From positions 403,009 to 467,008 of the forward strand of contig NZ_JTDV01000003.1 of the NCBI RefSeq assembly GCF_000943555.1: a stretch of DNA of 64,000 bases, in the 5' to 3' direction. The translations under genes and the position numbers were made by a program. Below, one piece after another: positions 1-10,500 of the stretch; position 1 is the first letter of the stretch, and each line of letters starts with the position of its first letter. Under the pieces are notes generated by a model. That model searched no databases, was not told where the DNA came from, and saw only the letters and a list, made by a program, of their open reading frames with translations. The DNA comes from Neotamlana nanhaiensis. GTDB taxonomy: Bacteria > Bacteroidota > Bacteroidia > Flavobacteriales > Flavobacteriaceae.

Positions 1-419
1 ATAGCACCCATGGTATTGCCATGATAGGCGTTTTTAGCGGAAATAATTTCGCTTCGTCCAGTGGCTCGTTTTGCTAGTTTTAAAGCACCTTCAATAGCCT
101 CGGTACCCGAATTGGTTAAGTAGGTTTGTTCTAAGGTTTTTGGAAGATTTTTGGCTAATAGTTTGGCAAGTTCAACGGCTGGTTTTTGTGCGTATTCGCC
201 GTATACCATAACGTGCATGTATTTATCTAATTGTGCTTTTATGGCTTTAATAACTTTTGGATGATTATGTCCTAAAGGCGTGGCCGAAACACCTGCAACA
301 AAATCTAAATGCGCATTATTCTCAACATCGTAAATATAAGAACCTTTGGCATGAGAAATTTCTAATCCTAATGGATGCGGAGAGGTTTGGGCTTGGTATT
401 TAATGAAATCTGTTATCAT
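1..419 (-). CDS. Class III aminotransferase, acetylornithine/aspartate aminotransferase family (3' part outside window)
   Basis: This gene runs off the left edge. The reverse strand gives 139 residues from ATG at 419, starting MITDFIKYQAQTSPHPLG. The N-terminal features are those of PLP-dependent class III aminotransferases: a GHNHPKV segment, then TNSGTEAIEGALKLAKRAT, which holds the phosphate-binding loop, then AYHGNTMGA. The family moves amino groups between amino acids or omega-amino acids and oxo-acids. The exact substrate cannot be read because the PLP lysine and C-terminus are missing. Its ATG overlaps the stop of the OstA-like gene by four bases (ATGA), so the two are probably translationally coupled. 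Family assignment is firm, specificity is not. Confidence 0.85.
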   Translation of the reverse strand, partial: MITDFIKYQAQTSPHPLGLEISHAKGSYIYDVENNAHLDFVAGVSATPLGHNHPKVIKAIKAQLDKYMHVMVYGEYAQKPAVELAKLLAKNLPKTLEQTYLTNSGTEAIEGALKLAKRATGRSEIISAKNAYHGNTMGA

Positions 420-2596
420 TTATCTTCAGTTATTTCTTCAGCATTTGAATTCCACACATAAAGCTCGTCTGTTTCTTGAATACCAGCTAATACACATCTT
501 AGCTTTTGATTATCGCTTTCTTTTTCGGTTTCAATTGTATAATTTTTCCAATAGTTGGTAAGTTTTATTTTGGAGGTTTTGTACCAAGTGTAATCTTTTG
601 AGGCTTCTTGAAGTACCATAGAAATATCACCTTTACCTTTTAACCAAATGGAGAAGGCAAATTTACCTTTAGTTTTATTCAAAACTTGATAAAAATATCC
701 GTTTTTTGAGCCAGTTCCTACAATTTTTGTTGCTTCCAAAGCTCCATTAGGCGCACTTATACTATTTGATTCTACTTTAACCTGATGTTTGGCCCATTTA
801 GGATTGTTAAAATCATTAAAAAACTGTAACAAGTTTTTATTGGAAATGTCTTTGTTTAATTTTGTTGTTACATTGTTTAGTAAGTGAGGAGACATTTTAC
901 CTGCCAATTCAATACGCCCCATCATTTCGTCATTAAAGAAGACATCTTGCGGTACATAATCTTCTAAACCTTTGATAATAGGTAATTCAAAAGGCGGATC
1001 GTCTTTAAATAAATCCTCAACACTAAGCGGTCGCTCGTCTTCTCTCCAATCAAAATCTTTAAGAATACGTTCTTTTTCGGGTGATTTTGATTCAGGTGAT
1101 AGGGTACCATCAACTTGATTAAATCTGGTATATTCTTCAATGTCTCCATTGGCGAAAAGCATGGTAATACTTCCCGATTTTGCTTTATCAATACCAATAA
1201 GGGCTTGTTGGTCATCTCTAGCCCAAATAATAGATTCTGCGTTTTTGGTTATATCGACTTGTCGTAGTTGGTTTTCATCATTAAATAGACCAACTAAACT
1301 TAAGCCTTTTATTTGATTAAACCCTGTTTTACTAATGGTATCTTGACTAATAACAAAGGCATTATTAAACACCAAAAGCGAATCGAGTTTTTCCGTTTCG
1401 TTATTCGATATTAAATGAATGGTATCACCCGTCATTTGATTTTCATAATTCCATAAAATAGGTTTTCTTTTAGTTGAAAACTTATCGTTGGTTGCTAATT
1501 TTGAAATGTTGATAAGCTTGGTTAATCCAGTTTTTTGGTTGGAGTAAATTGAATCGGATTTTCCGCTAATGTCCGATTTATAAATTTTAGCATTATAATA
1601 AGCATTTACAATACGGTTTTCGGGCTTACCTGTTACCATAATTTTATCGGCATGCATGTAAATAGAATCATTTTCTTGAACAGTAATAGCCAAGGCTCGC
1701 TTGGTTATAAAAACGGAATCTTTGGCTTTGTAAACTTCGGCGTAATGCCCTTTTATAATACTATTATTTAAAGTATCGGTGACTTTAATATTATTTGTAG
1801 CCGAAGCAAAACTTTTATTATTATCGAAATACAAACTATCACCTTCAACAATTCGATTGTCGTAATGAATTTTTGAATTCTTTACAGCGTAACCTGTTTT
1901 ATTTTTGGTGTCGTAGAAGCCTTTTTCGCAATAGGTTTTACTTTCAGGGTTTGTTATAGTTGAAGGACCAAAAAGATAGGCGTGACCAGAATCGGAATAA
2001 AAATCGAAGTAGTTGGAGTTTACGGTTGTACTATCGTTTGCTAAAACAACATCTTCAACGAATTGATATTTTTTCATGTTCATGTAGTAACGTCCAATTT
2101 TACTCGTAATGGTTCCTGAAGAATCCTTAACTACTGTGCCGCCGGTTCTATAAAAAGCCTGTTGATTTAGTTTATCATAATATAAGGTATCTGTTGTAAT
2201 TGTTGAATTTGGGTCTTTTAAAACTACATCGCCATGAGCAAAAGCTAATTCGGTTAATCCACTATATTCAATGTATTTTGAAGTCATATTGATGGTGTCT
2301 CCTTGTATTAGCTTAACATTTCCATAAGCTTCAATAAAATCTTCTTTACCATAGTGAATAGCTTTGTCGCACCACATATGTGTTCCTTGATGATGTATTA
2401 GAACTTGTTGGGCATCATCACGGGTTAAAATTTTAGCTCCAGGGTAATTGGCTTCATCAATAGTTAATTTACCAGCATATTCGATTTCAATTTTTTTGTT
2501 TTCTTGAGAAAATGTGTTTGAAACAGAAATAAAACTAAAAACGAACGCTAAAAATAGAACTTGTAGTGTATTCAAAATATTAAAAGTTTGTCGCAA
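416..2596 (-). CDS. OstA-like (LptA/LptD-N type) secreted protein with extra C-terminal jelly-roll-like domain
   Basis: A 726-residue protein with an N-terminal signal peptide (about residues 1-30, ending NTFSQ). Residues about 35-520 are a long run of short beta-strand repeats (patterns like GDTINMTS, DSLYFDNN, GHYAEVYKAKDS), as expected of OstA/LptA proteins that bind lipopolysaccharide or form the periplasmic bridge to the outer membrane. The usual ending of flavobacterial homologues (DWREDERPLSVEDLFKDD, then EDYVPQDVFF) is reached near residue 570. About 140 more residues follow; NGALEATKI, FAFSIWLKG and a W-Y-K-T strand look like a family 4/9 carbohydrate-binding jelly roll. That extension is unusual. 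The start follows from the signal peptide. The downstream aminotransferase overlaps by four bases. Confidence 0.8.
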   Translation of the reverse strand: MRQTFNILNTLQVLFLAFVFSFISVSNTFSQENKKIEIEYAGKLTIDEANYPGAKILTRDDAQQVLIHHQGTHMWCDKAIHYGKEDFIEAYGNVKLIQGDTINMTSKYIEYSGLTELAFAHGDVVLKDPNSTITTDTLYYDKLNQQAFYRTGGTVVKDSSGTITSKIGRYYMNMKKYQFVEDVVLANDSTTVNSNYFDFYSDSGHAYLFGPSTITNPESKTYCEKGFYDTKNKTGYAVKNSKIHYDNRIVEGDSLYFDNNKSFASATNNIKVTDTLNNSIIKGHYAEVYKAKDSVFITKRALAITVQENDSIYMHADKIMVTGKPENRIVNAYYNAKIYKSDISGKSDSIYSNQKTGLTKLINISKLATNDKFSTKRKPILWNYENQMTGDTIHLISNNETEKLDSLLVFNNAFVISQDTISKTGFNQIKGLSLVGLFNDENQLRQVDITKNAESIIWARDDQQALIGIDKAKSGSITMLFANGDIEEYTRFNQVDGTLSPESKSPEKERILKDFDWREDERPLSVEDLFKDDPPFELPIIKGLEDYVPQDVFFNDEMMGRIELAGKMSPHLLNNVTTKLNKDISNKNLLQFFNDFNNPKWAKHQVKVESNSISAPNGALEATKIVGTGSKNGYFYQVLNKTKGKFAFSIWLKGKGDISMVLQEASKDYTWYKTSKIKLTNYWKNYTIETEKESDNQKLRCVLAGIQETDELYVWNSNAEEITEDK

Positions 2597-2633
2597 AAAT
2601 AACGATAAATATGATGTTTAATTGCTTGTAAAC

Positions 2634-2668
2634 AAAAAACGCTCCAAATTTATATTGAAGCGTTTTTT
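2634..2668 (-). terminator. Rho-independent terminator after purA
   Basis: AAAAAACGCT and AGCGTTTTTT form an inverted repeat about 20 bases beyond the purA stop. On the minus strand the stem is followed by a T run. It separates purA from the OstA-like gene. Confidence 0.8.
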
Positions 2669-2687
2669 GAATATTAATTTAGAATTA

Positions 2688-3962
2688 TTAATTCCTAAAA
2701 ATAGTTTGTTTTCTATCTGGGCCAACAGAAACAATAGTAATTGGAATTTCTAATTCTTTTTCTAAAAATGCAATATAATCGTTTAACTCGCTTGGAAGTT
2801 GCGACGCTTCAGACATACCAGTTAAATCTTCATTCCAACCTTTAAATTCGGTATAAATAGGCTCAACATTTTCAGGTTCGATATTGTATGGTAAATGAGC
2901 AATTTCTTCACCATTATATTTATAAGCGGTACAAACTTTAAGGGTTTTAAAACCTGAAAGCACATCGCCTTTCATCATCATTAATTGGGTTACGCCATTT
3001 ACTTGACATGCGTATTTTAAAGCGACCAAGTCCAACCATCCGCAGCGACGACGACGACCTGTGGTTGCACCAAATTCGTTCCCTACACGTCCCATAGTTT
3101 CACCATCTTCATCGAATAACTCGGTAGGGAATGGACCAGAACCAACACGGGTAGTGTAGGCTTTAAAAATACCAAATACATCGCCAATTTTGTTTGGAGC
3201 AACACCTAAACCTGTACATGCTCCTGCAGCGGTTGTGTTACTAGATGTTACAAATGGGTATGTACCAAAATCTATATCTAAAAGGGAACCTTGAGCGCCT
3301 TCTGCTAAAATAGATTTTTCATCCTTTTGAGCTTGGTAAATATATTCTTCAGAATCGATAAAAGTTAAAGATTTTAAAACTTCAACAGCATTAAAAAACT
3401 CTTCTTCTAATTCCTTTAAATTATACTCAATATCAACATTGTAAAAGGCAATCATCGATTCGTGCTTATCGGCTAAATTACGGTAGCGTTCTTTCCAGTC
3501 GCTAAGTTCTAAATCGCCTACGCGAATACCATTACGTCCAGTTTTATCCATATACGTTGGACCAATACCTTTTAAGGTAGAACCAATTTTAGCTTTACCT
3601 TTCGAGGCTTCGCTAGCAGCATCTAATAAACGATGTGTTGGTAAAATTATGTGTGCTTTACGAGAAATGAGTAATGTTTTTTTGTAATCTATATTTTGCT
3701 CGTCCAGCTTATCTAATTCGCCTTTAAAAATTACAGGATCGATAACTACGCCGTTACCAACAAGGTTGATGGCATTATCGTGAAAAATTCCTGAAGGAAT
3801 AGTATGTAAAACATGCTTTTTGCCGTTAAAAACTAATGTATGTCCTGCATTTGGACCACCTTGAAAACGTGCAATAATATTGTAATTTTGGGTAAGCACA
3901 TCAACAATTTTTCCTTTGCCTTCGTCTCCCCATTGAAGTCCTAGTAGTAAATCTACTGCCAT
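2688..3962 (-). CDS. purA: Adenylosuccinate synthetase
   Basis: A 424-residue cytosolic enzyme that joins IMP and aspartate using GTP, the first committed step from IMP to AMP. The N-terminus has LLGLQWGDEGKGKIVD, the GTP-binding loop with the catalytic Asp. GGPNAGHT, KGIGPTYMDKTGRNGIR, GAQGSLLDIDFGTYPFVTSS and the TTGRRRRCGWLD loop are all present. Length and motifs are normal. It lies 10 bases downstream of the Fur-family gene in the same direction, so the two are probably co-transcribed; a strong terminator follows. Confidence 0.98.
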   Translation of the reverse strand: MAVDLLLGLQWGDEGKGKIVDVLTQNYNIIARFQGGPNAGHTLVFNGKKHVLHTIPSGIFHDNAINLVGNGVVIDPVIFKGELDKLDEQNIDYKKTLLISRKAHIILPTHRLLDAASEASKGKAKIGSTLKGIGPTYMDKTGRNGIRVGDLELSDWKERYRNLADKHESMIAFYNVDIEYNLKELEEEFFNAVEVLKSLTFIDSEEYIYQAQKDEKSILAEGAQGSLLDIDFGTYPFVTSSNTTAAGACTGLGVAPNKIGDVFGIFKAYTTRVGSGPFPTELFDEDGETMGRVGNEFGATTGRRRRCGWLDLVALKYACQVNGVTQLMMMKGDVLSGFKTLKVCTAYKYNGEEIAHLPYNIEPENVEPIYTEFKGWNEDLTGMSEASQLPSELNDYIAFLEKELEIPITIVSVGPDRKQTIFRN

Positions 3963-3971
3963 TGTAAAAAG

Positions 3972-4427
3972 TTAGTTGTTTGTATTAGGTTTTCTGTTTC
4001 CGTAAAAATAAAGCGAGTGGTTGTTTATTTCGATGTCGAAAACTTCTTCGATTGTTTTTTTTATAGATTGAATTCTTGGATCGCAAAACTCAATAACTTC
4101 ACCTGTATCTGTTAAAATAACATGATCGTGTTGTTTATCGAAGTATGATTTTTCGTACTGAGATTGGTTTTGCCCAAATTGATGCTTTCTAACTAAACCA
4201 CATTCTAAAAGCAATTCGATGGTATTATAAAGCGTAGCACGAGACACACGATATTTTTTGTTTTTCATGTTTAGATATAGTGATTCTATATCGAAATGCT
4301 CGTTGTTATTATAAATTTCTTGAAGTATAGCGTAACGCTCGGGTGTTTTACGATGCCCCTTTTTTTCTAAAAAGTTTGTAAAAACACTTTTTACTATCTC
4401 TTGGTTTTTATCTGCTGTTGTCTCCAT
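3972..4427 (-). CDS. Fur-family transcriptional regulator
   Basis: A 151-residue winged-helix metalloregulator. The DNA-binding half has [17 protein letters not shown] and [18 protein letters not shown]; the dimer half has [19 protein letters not shown]. The HDH metal motif is intact, but the CxxC pair that usually follows in classic Fur, and holds structural zinc, is replaced by LTDTG. This form is common in Flavobacteriia. The metal sensed (iron, zinc or peroxide via iron) cannot be decided from sequence. It sits 10 bases upstream of purA and 24 bases downstream of the RelA/SpoT gene, in a stress and purine-metabolism grouping. Confidence 0.9.
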   Translation of the reverse strand: METTADKNQEIVKSVFTNFLEKKGHRKTPERYAILQEIYNNNEHFDIESLYLNMKNKKYRVSRATLYNTIELLLECGLVRKHQFGQNQSQYEKSYFDKQHDHVILTDTGEVIEFCDPRIQSIKKTIEEVFDIEINNHSLYFYGNRKPNTNN

Positions 4428-4450
4428 AATATCGTCGCAAATTTACACTT

Positions 4451-6676
4451 TTATACTCTTGTAACCTTATCTATACCATTAATTTTTTTAAGTTTTTGAA
4501 GAAGTGTTTTAATTATTGTATTATTTTTAACAATTACGCTAACTTTTCCCGAAAATAATCCATCATTGCTTTTAAAACTTATACTTTGCATGTTAACATG
4601 CATGTTTTCTGATATTATTTTGGTGATATCGTTAACTAAACCAATATGGTCTATTCCTGTAATAACAATTTTTACTAAAAATTCTTGCTGAGTGGAATCG
4701 ATCCATTTAGCCTGCATAATACGGTAGGCGTAGTTAGATTGTAAGCTTACAGCATTAGGGCAGTTGTATTTATGTACTTTTATTCCTTCGTTTACAGTTA
4801 AAAAACCAAAAACAGCATCGCCAGGAATTGGGTTACAACAATTAGAAAGTTTATATTCAAGTTTTTCTTCTTCTTTACCAAAAACAATTGAGTCATAGTT
4901 TACTGTTATTTCGGGTTTATCGAGTTCTTCCTTTTTAATTGGGGTTTTTCTAGATATTTTATTTTTTATGTACGACATGATACTATTGCTTCTGGAGGAA
5001 GCAAAGTTTTTTATCATTGTATTGTCGATAGATCCAACACCGACTCTGTAAAATAGATCTAAGCTAGTTTTTAAGTCGAAAAAGCGTACTAAATCGTTTA
5101 CAGCTTCTTCGTCGAGGTTAATTTTGAGGTGCTTTAATTTTCGTCTTAAAATTTCTTTACCATCTTCACCAATTCGTTTTTTATCTTCTCGTAAAGCCGA
5201 TTTAATTTTAGCTCTAGCTCTAGCGGTTGTTGCATAATCGAGCCAGTTAGCGTTTGGTTTAGAATTTTCTGCAGTGATAATATCGACTTGATCGCCACTT
5301 TTTAAACTATGACTTAAAGTAACAAGTTTACCATTTACTTTTGCACCACGCGTACGCATGCCAACTTCGGTATGTATGCTAAATGCAAAATCGAGTGCTG
5401 TGGCACCTTTTGGTAAGGATTTTAGTTCTCCTTTGGGCGTAAAAACAAAAATTTCTTTGGAGTAGAGATTAAGCTTAAATTGTTCTACAAAGTCTACCGC
5501 ATTTAATTCTGGGCTTTCTAGAGCTTCTTGCAAACGGTTTATCCAGCTTTCTAAATTATCTTCTTTTTCGTTGGCTTGTTTGTATTTATAGTGTGCTGCG
5601 TAACCTTTTTCGGCAATCTCGTTCATTCGGTTACTACGAATTTGTACTTCAACCCAGCGTCCTTTTGGCCCCATAACCGTAATGTGAAGTGCTTCGTACC
5701 CTGTACTTTTTGGTGATGAAATCCAATCGCGCAAACGGGTTGGGTTGGGTCTAAAATGATCGGTTACAATGGAGTAAATTTTCCAAGCTATAAACTTTTC
5801 GGTTTTAGGGTCGGCATCACATTGATAAATAATTCTAATAGCAAATTTATCGTAAACTTCTTCAAAAGGCACGCCTTGGTTGAGCATTTTTCGGCGGATG
5901 GAAAAAATAGATTTTGGACGTCCTTTTATGGTATAATCAAGGTTTTCTTTGTTTAAAGAATTCTCGATAACTTCACTAAACTGTTCAATATATAAATCTT
6001 GTTCTTCTTTACTCTCTTTTATTTTACCTAAAATATCATTGTAAACATCGGGTTCGGTATATTTTAAACCTAAATCTTCAAGTTCGGTTTTTATGTTATA
6101 AAGCCCAATACGATGTGCTAAAGGGGCATAAATATATAATGTTTCCGATGCTATTTTTATTTGCTTATCGGATCGCATGGAGTCCATAGTTTGCATATTA
6201 TGCAATCTATCGGCAATTTTTATAATAATTACACGTACATCATCATTTAATGTAAGCAGCATTTTACGGAAGTTTTCTGCTTGTAGCGAAACATCCATAT
6301 CTTGCTCTTTACTAAGTGAAGAAATTTTGGTAAGTCCTGCCACAATGGTAGCTACAGTTTGCCCAAAAAGTTTTTCTATGTCTTCAATTTCGTAATCTGG
6401 ACTGTCTTCAACAACATCATGAAGTAGAGCAGAGGCAATTGAGGTGGCATCTAACCCAATTTCTTGAGCTACAATTTTAGCCACGGCAATAGGATGAAAA
6501 ATATAAGCTTCACCCGATTTACGGCGTTGGTTTTTATGGCCATCTAAGGCAATATCAAAAGCTTTACGTATAAGTTTTTTGTCATCATCGGTTAGGGTGG
6601 TGTAGCTAACTTTTAATAACTCTTTGTAGGCTTTGGTAATGGCAATATTTTCTTTTTCTATAGCTTCTTCAGTCAT
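4451..6676 (-). CDS. RelA/SpoT family (p)ppGpp synthetase/hydrolase
   Basis: A 741-residue long RSH protein. Domains in order: an HD hydrolase (RKSGEAYIFHPIAVAKI, then ALLHDVVEDSP and KIADRLHNMQTM, about residues 50-160), a synthetase (KGRPKSIFSIRRKM to EVQIRSNRMNEIAEKGYAAH, about 240-365), a TGS domain (FVFTPKGELKSLPKGATALD, about 400-470) and a C-terminal ACT domain (about 665-741). Both catalytic sites keep their key residues, so it can probably make and degrade the alarmone. No second long RSH gene is in the window. Transcription is toward fur and purA, which fits a nucleotide-stress group. Confidence 0.95.
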   Translation of the reverse strand: MTEEAIEKENIAITKAYKELLKVSYTTLTDDDKKLIRKAFDIALDGHKNQRRKSGEAYIFHPIAVAKIVAQEIGLDATSIASALLHDVVEDSPDYEIEDIEKLFGQTVATIVAGLTKISSLSKEQDMDVSLQAENFRKMLLTLNDDVRVIIIKIADRLHNMQTMDSMRSDKQIKIASETLYIYAPLAHRIGLYNIKTELEDLGLKYTEPDVYNDILGKIKESKEEQDLYIEQFSEVIENSLNKENLDYTIKGRPKSIFSIRRKMLNQGVPFEEVYDKFAIRIIYQCDADPKTEKFIAWKIYSIVTDHFRPNPTRLRDWISSPKSTGYEALHITVMGPKGRWVEVQIRSNRMNEIAEKGYAAHYKYKQANEKEDNLESWINRLQEALESPELNAVDFVEQFKLNLYSKEIFVFTPKGELKSLPKGATALDFAFSIHTEVGMRTRGAKVNGKLVTLSHSLKSGDQVDIITAENSKPNANWLDYATTARARAKIKSALREDKKRIGEDGKEILRRKLKHLKINLDEEAVNDLVRFFDLKTSLDLFYRVGVGSIDNTMIKNFASSRSNSIMSYIKNKISRKTPIKKEELDKPEITVNYDSIVFGKEEEKLEYKLSNCCNPIPGDAVFGFLTVNEGIKVHKYNCPNAVSLQSNYAYRIMQAKWIDSTQQEFLVKIVITGIDHIGLVNDITKIISENMHVNMQSISFKSNDGLFSGKVSVIVKNNTIIKTLLQKLKKINGIDKVTRV

Positions 6677-6723
6677 AAATTAAATTTATAACAATATTGC
6701 TTAATTCGCAACAACATTATTCA

Positions 6724-7317
6724 TTATTTGTTCGAGGCTAATAGTTTTTTGTTAAGATATGTAATGAGTTTTTTTGTTGCTTTACCGCGATGTCCTATTT
6801 CATTTTTGAGTTTTAAATCCATTTGGGCAAAAGTTTCGTCAAAATTTTCGGGCTTAAAAATGGGGTCGTACCCAAAGCCGTTATCTCCTGCTTTAGAGTG
6901 TGTAATTATGCCTTTACAAATGCCTTCAAATGTAAAAATACTATCATCTACAGCTAATGCAATAACCGTTTTAAACTGGGCATTTCTGTTTTTGTTTTTA
7001 GATAAATTAGTGAGTAATTTATTCATGTTATCGTCTGCGTTTTTTTGTAACCCAGCATATCTGGCAGAAAACACACCTGGTTCGCCATTTAATGCGTTAA
7101 CTTCAAGGCCTGTATCGTCTGCAAAACAGTTGTATCCATACTTGTTTTTTATATAACTTGCTTTTTGTTTGGCATTTCCTTCAATAGTGTTTTTAGTTTC
7201 AGGAATGTCTTCAAAACACCCAATATCTTTTAAACTCAAAATGGTTAAATGCTTAGGAAGTAATTTTTTGACTTCAATAATTTTGTTTTTATTGTTGGTT
7301 GCAAAAACAAGTTTCAT
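6724..7317 (-). CDS. rdgB: dITP/XTP pyrophosphatase (non-canonical purine NTP pyrophosphatase)
   Basis: A 197-residue Ham1/RdgB enzyme that hydrolyses dITP, ITP and XTP to monophosphates and keeps deaminated purines out of DNA. MKLVFATNNKNKIIEVKKLL is the substrate-binding N-terminus. FADDTGLEVNALNGEPGVFSARYAG, GFGYDPIF and the late GHRGKA motif are all present. The start is fixed by the family N-terminus. It is read away from the PAS kinase gene; the 185-base space between holds both promoters. It sits 47 bases upstream of the RelA/SpoT gene in the same direction. Confidence 0.96.
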   Translation of the reverse strand: MKLVFATNNKNKIIEVKKLLPKHLTILSLKDIGCFEDIPETKNTIEGNAKQKASYIKNKYGYNCFADDTGLEVNALNGEPGVFSARYAGLQKNADDNMNKLLTNLSKNKNRNAQFKTVIALAVDDSIFTFEGICKGIITHSKAGDNGFGYDPIFKPENFDETFAQMDLKLKNEIGHRGKATKKLITYLNKKLLASNK

Positions 7318-7502
7318 AAGGTTTCGTGTTTTTTTGATATAAAATAACTATATTTACTACAATACAAATCTCAGTTCTATAAATTATTTAAGATTTTCTC
7401 TCACCTTAAGATTTGTATTTATAGATCAAAGATAAAATGAAAATGAAATTTATTTAGCTTCAAGCAAAGAATAAATTACAATGATGAATTAATGAGAGAA
7501 TA

Positions 7503-10500
7503 ATGAATCAAACAGCCAACCTAGTTAAAAACTACCATAAGCTTATTGTAGAACAAGCTCCTGTATCTATTGCCATGCTAGATACAAACATGGTATATAT
7601 TGCCGTTTCGAACAAATGGTGTAAAGATTATAAAAAAGAAAAAGAAATTATAATAGGAAGATCGCATTATGATGTTTTTCCCGAAATAGGAGACGATTGG
7701 AAAGAAAAGCATAAGGCTTGTTTAAATGGAGCAATCGATGTTTGCGATGAAGCGCCGTTTGTAAGGCGTGATGGGACAGTACAATGGATTTATTGGGATG
7801 TTAGACCTTGGTATAATGAAGACGACAGCATTGGAGGTTTATTAATGTTTACAGGCGACATTACAGACCAATACAAATTAAAAAAAGAAAGTGATAAGGT
7901 AAAAAAAATATTGGATAGTACCAATAAAATTTCTAAAATAGGTATTTGGGAACTTGATTTAGCTACAGATAATTATACCTTAAATTCTGTTGCAAAAGAA
8001 ATATTAAAACTACCTGATAATTACCAGCCCAAAGGAAAAGATACCTTTAATTTTCTTAGCGATAATAATAAAAAACGTTTAGAAGAGGCTGTTAAAGAAG
8101 TTATTGTAAATAAAACACCATTTGATATTGAGCTTCAAGTTGAAACCTATACAGGCGAGGTAATTTGGATTCGAGATATTGGCCAAGGCGAGTTTTTTAA
8201 CGATAAATGTATAAGGCTTTATGGTTGTTTTCAAGATGTAACGCATATAAAAGAGGAAAATTTAAAGACTCAAAAGCAAAATGAAAAATTAAATGAAGCG
8301 CAAAAAATTGCTAAGTTAGGTCATTTTAGCATTAAAATTCCAAGTGGACAGGTTGTCTGGTCTGATAACTTGTACAATATTATGGGAATGAGTAGAGGTG
8401 TTGAAGATATTTCTATTAACACCGTAATTAATTTAACTGTTGAAGAAGATCGTGAAAAATTAAATAAACATTTTGAAAAAACTCTTGCAGAAAAGCAATT
8501 TGGAGAAGAGTTAGTACATCGTGTTTTAACACCAAAAGGCGATTTAAAATATATTCGTGTTTTAGGAGAGGTTGTAACAAATGAAGACTCAAGTATAACG
8601 GAGGTTATAGGTACTTGCCAAGATATTACGCAACAACATGTTGCAGAATTAAAGTTTAAAGGTTTACTAGAATCTGCTCCAGATGCCATGATAATAGCCA
8701 ATGTTAACGGTGTAATACAAATTGTAAATAAAGAAGCTGTAAAACTATTTGGATATGAGCCTCACGAAATAGCAGGTAAACCAGTTGAGGTTTTAGTTCC
8801 AGATAGGTTTTTGGGGCATCACAAAAGTTTACGAGATGGATATCATAAACAACCTAAACATAAACAATATCTTCAAAATAAAGATTTGTTTGGAAAGAAG
8901 AAAAATGGAGAAGTTTTTCCAATACAAATAAGCTTAAGCCCAATACAAACCGAAGAAGGAAAGTTGGTATCTGCTGCCATACGTGATATTACCAGCCAAA
9001 AAAAAGCAGAACAGGAAATTTTAGATAAGAATAGAATGCTAAATTTTACTGAAAATTTGGCTAAAATGGGAAGTTGGGAGTACAACCTAGAAACCAATAT
9101 TATAAAGTGGTCTAATGGTATGTATAAGTTGTTGGATTTTGAAGAAACAGGTTTTCCAATTACATTAAAATATTATTATTCTTTTATTCACCCAGAATAC
9201 AAAGAATATGTAGAAAATGAATTTGTAAATATTTTTAAAACCAAATCTTACGGTGATGTAAAAGAATACAAAATTATAAGTAACACAGGTGCAATAAAAA
9301 TATTACAATCTAAAGGGGAATTAATAAAAAATAGCAACGGACGTATAATCTCCATAAAAGGCACAAGTCTAGACGTAACCAAAGCGAGAGAAATAGCTCA
9401 AGAGATTGAGAAAAAACAAGAGATGTTAACTTTTGCAGAAGATTTGGCTAAAATTGGGAATTGGCAATGGAGTGCTAAAACAGATGTGTTTTATTGGTCG
9501 GATGGATTATATAACTTATTAGAACTAGATAAAGCTACTGTGCCCAAAGTTATAGATGCAGATTATTACTTAAAATTTGTTCACCCAGACGACCTTGAAT
9601 ATGTGTTATTAGAAATAAACAAACTATCCAAAACAAAAAAGAAAGAAAAAGTAATAATTTATCGGGTAATTACAGCAAAAGGCAATACTATAATTGTAGA
9701 AGCTAAAGGAAAAGTTGTATTAGATGTTAATGGTAACATTGAACTGGTTAAAGGTACCATGCAAAACGTTACCAAAGAAAAGGAATTAGAATTAGAGCTA
9801 ACCAAAAAAAACGATATGCTAAATTTTGCCGAAGATTTAGCAGTGATGGGACATTGGCAATGGGATGTGGTTGATGGTACAACGAAGTGGTCTAAAACAA
9901 TGTACAAAATTTTTGGTGTTGATAAATCTTTAAAAGCAATAACTGATAACTTTTATTTAAAGTTAATTCATCCAGACGATAGGGAGTATTTTAAACTTCA
10001 TATGGAAAAAGTAATGCGCGTTAAAAAGTTTTCGGGTACATTAGTTTATAGAATTTTAACCAATAAAGGTGTGGTTAAAACAGTTCATTCCAAAGGTAAA
10101 ATTTGGCTTAATAGTATAGGAGATATTATTAAAATAAACGGCACAACTCAAGATGTAACTAAACAAAAAAAGCTTTCTGAAGAAATTACGGAAAAAAACG
10201 ATATGTTAAGTTTTGCCGAAAACATCGCTTTGCTTGGTAATTGGCAATGGAATGTGCAAACAAATTCCGTCGTATGGTCACAGGGATTTAATAATATTAT
10301 GGAAATAGATAAACCAATAGATAATCCAACTTTTGAGTATTATTTCGAGAATTTTATTCACCCAGACGATAAATTACGTTTTGCAGAATATGTTCAAGAA
10401 GTAATTACTAAAAAATATTTTGATGAATCTATAGAAGTTAAGGTTGTAACTGCCAAAGGCAAAACAAAAATTATAAGTGTAATAGGCGAAGTTATAATCG

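Noticed and set aside
6728..7156. Reading frame of 142 codons on the plus strand
   Set aside because: It lies wholly antisense to rdgB and has no family likeness.
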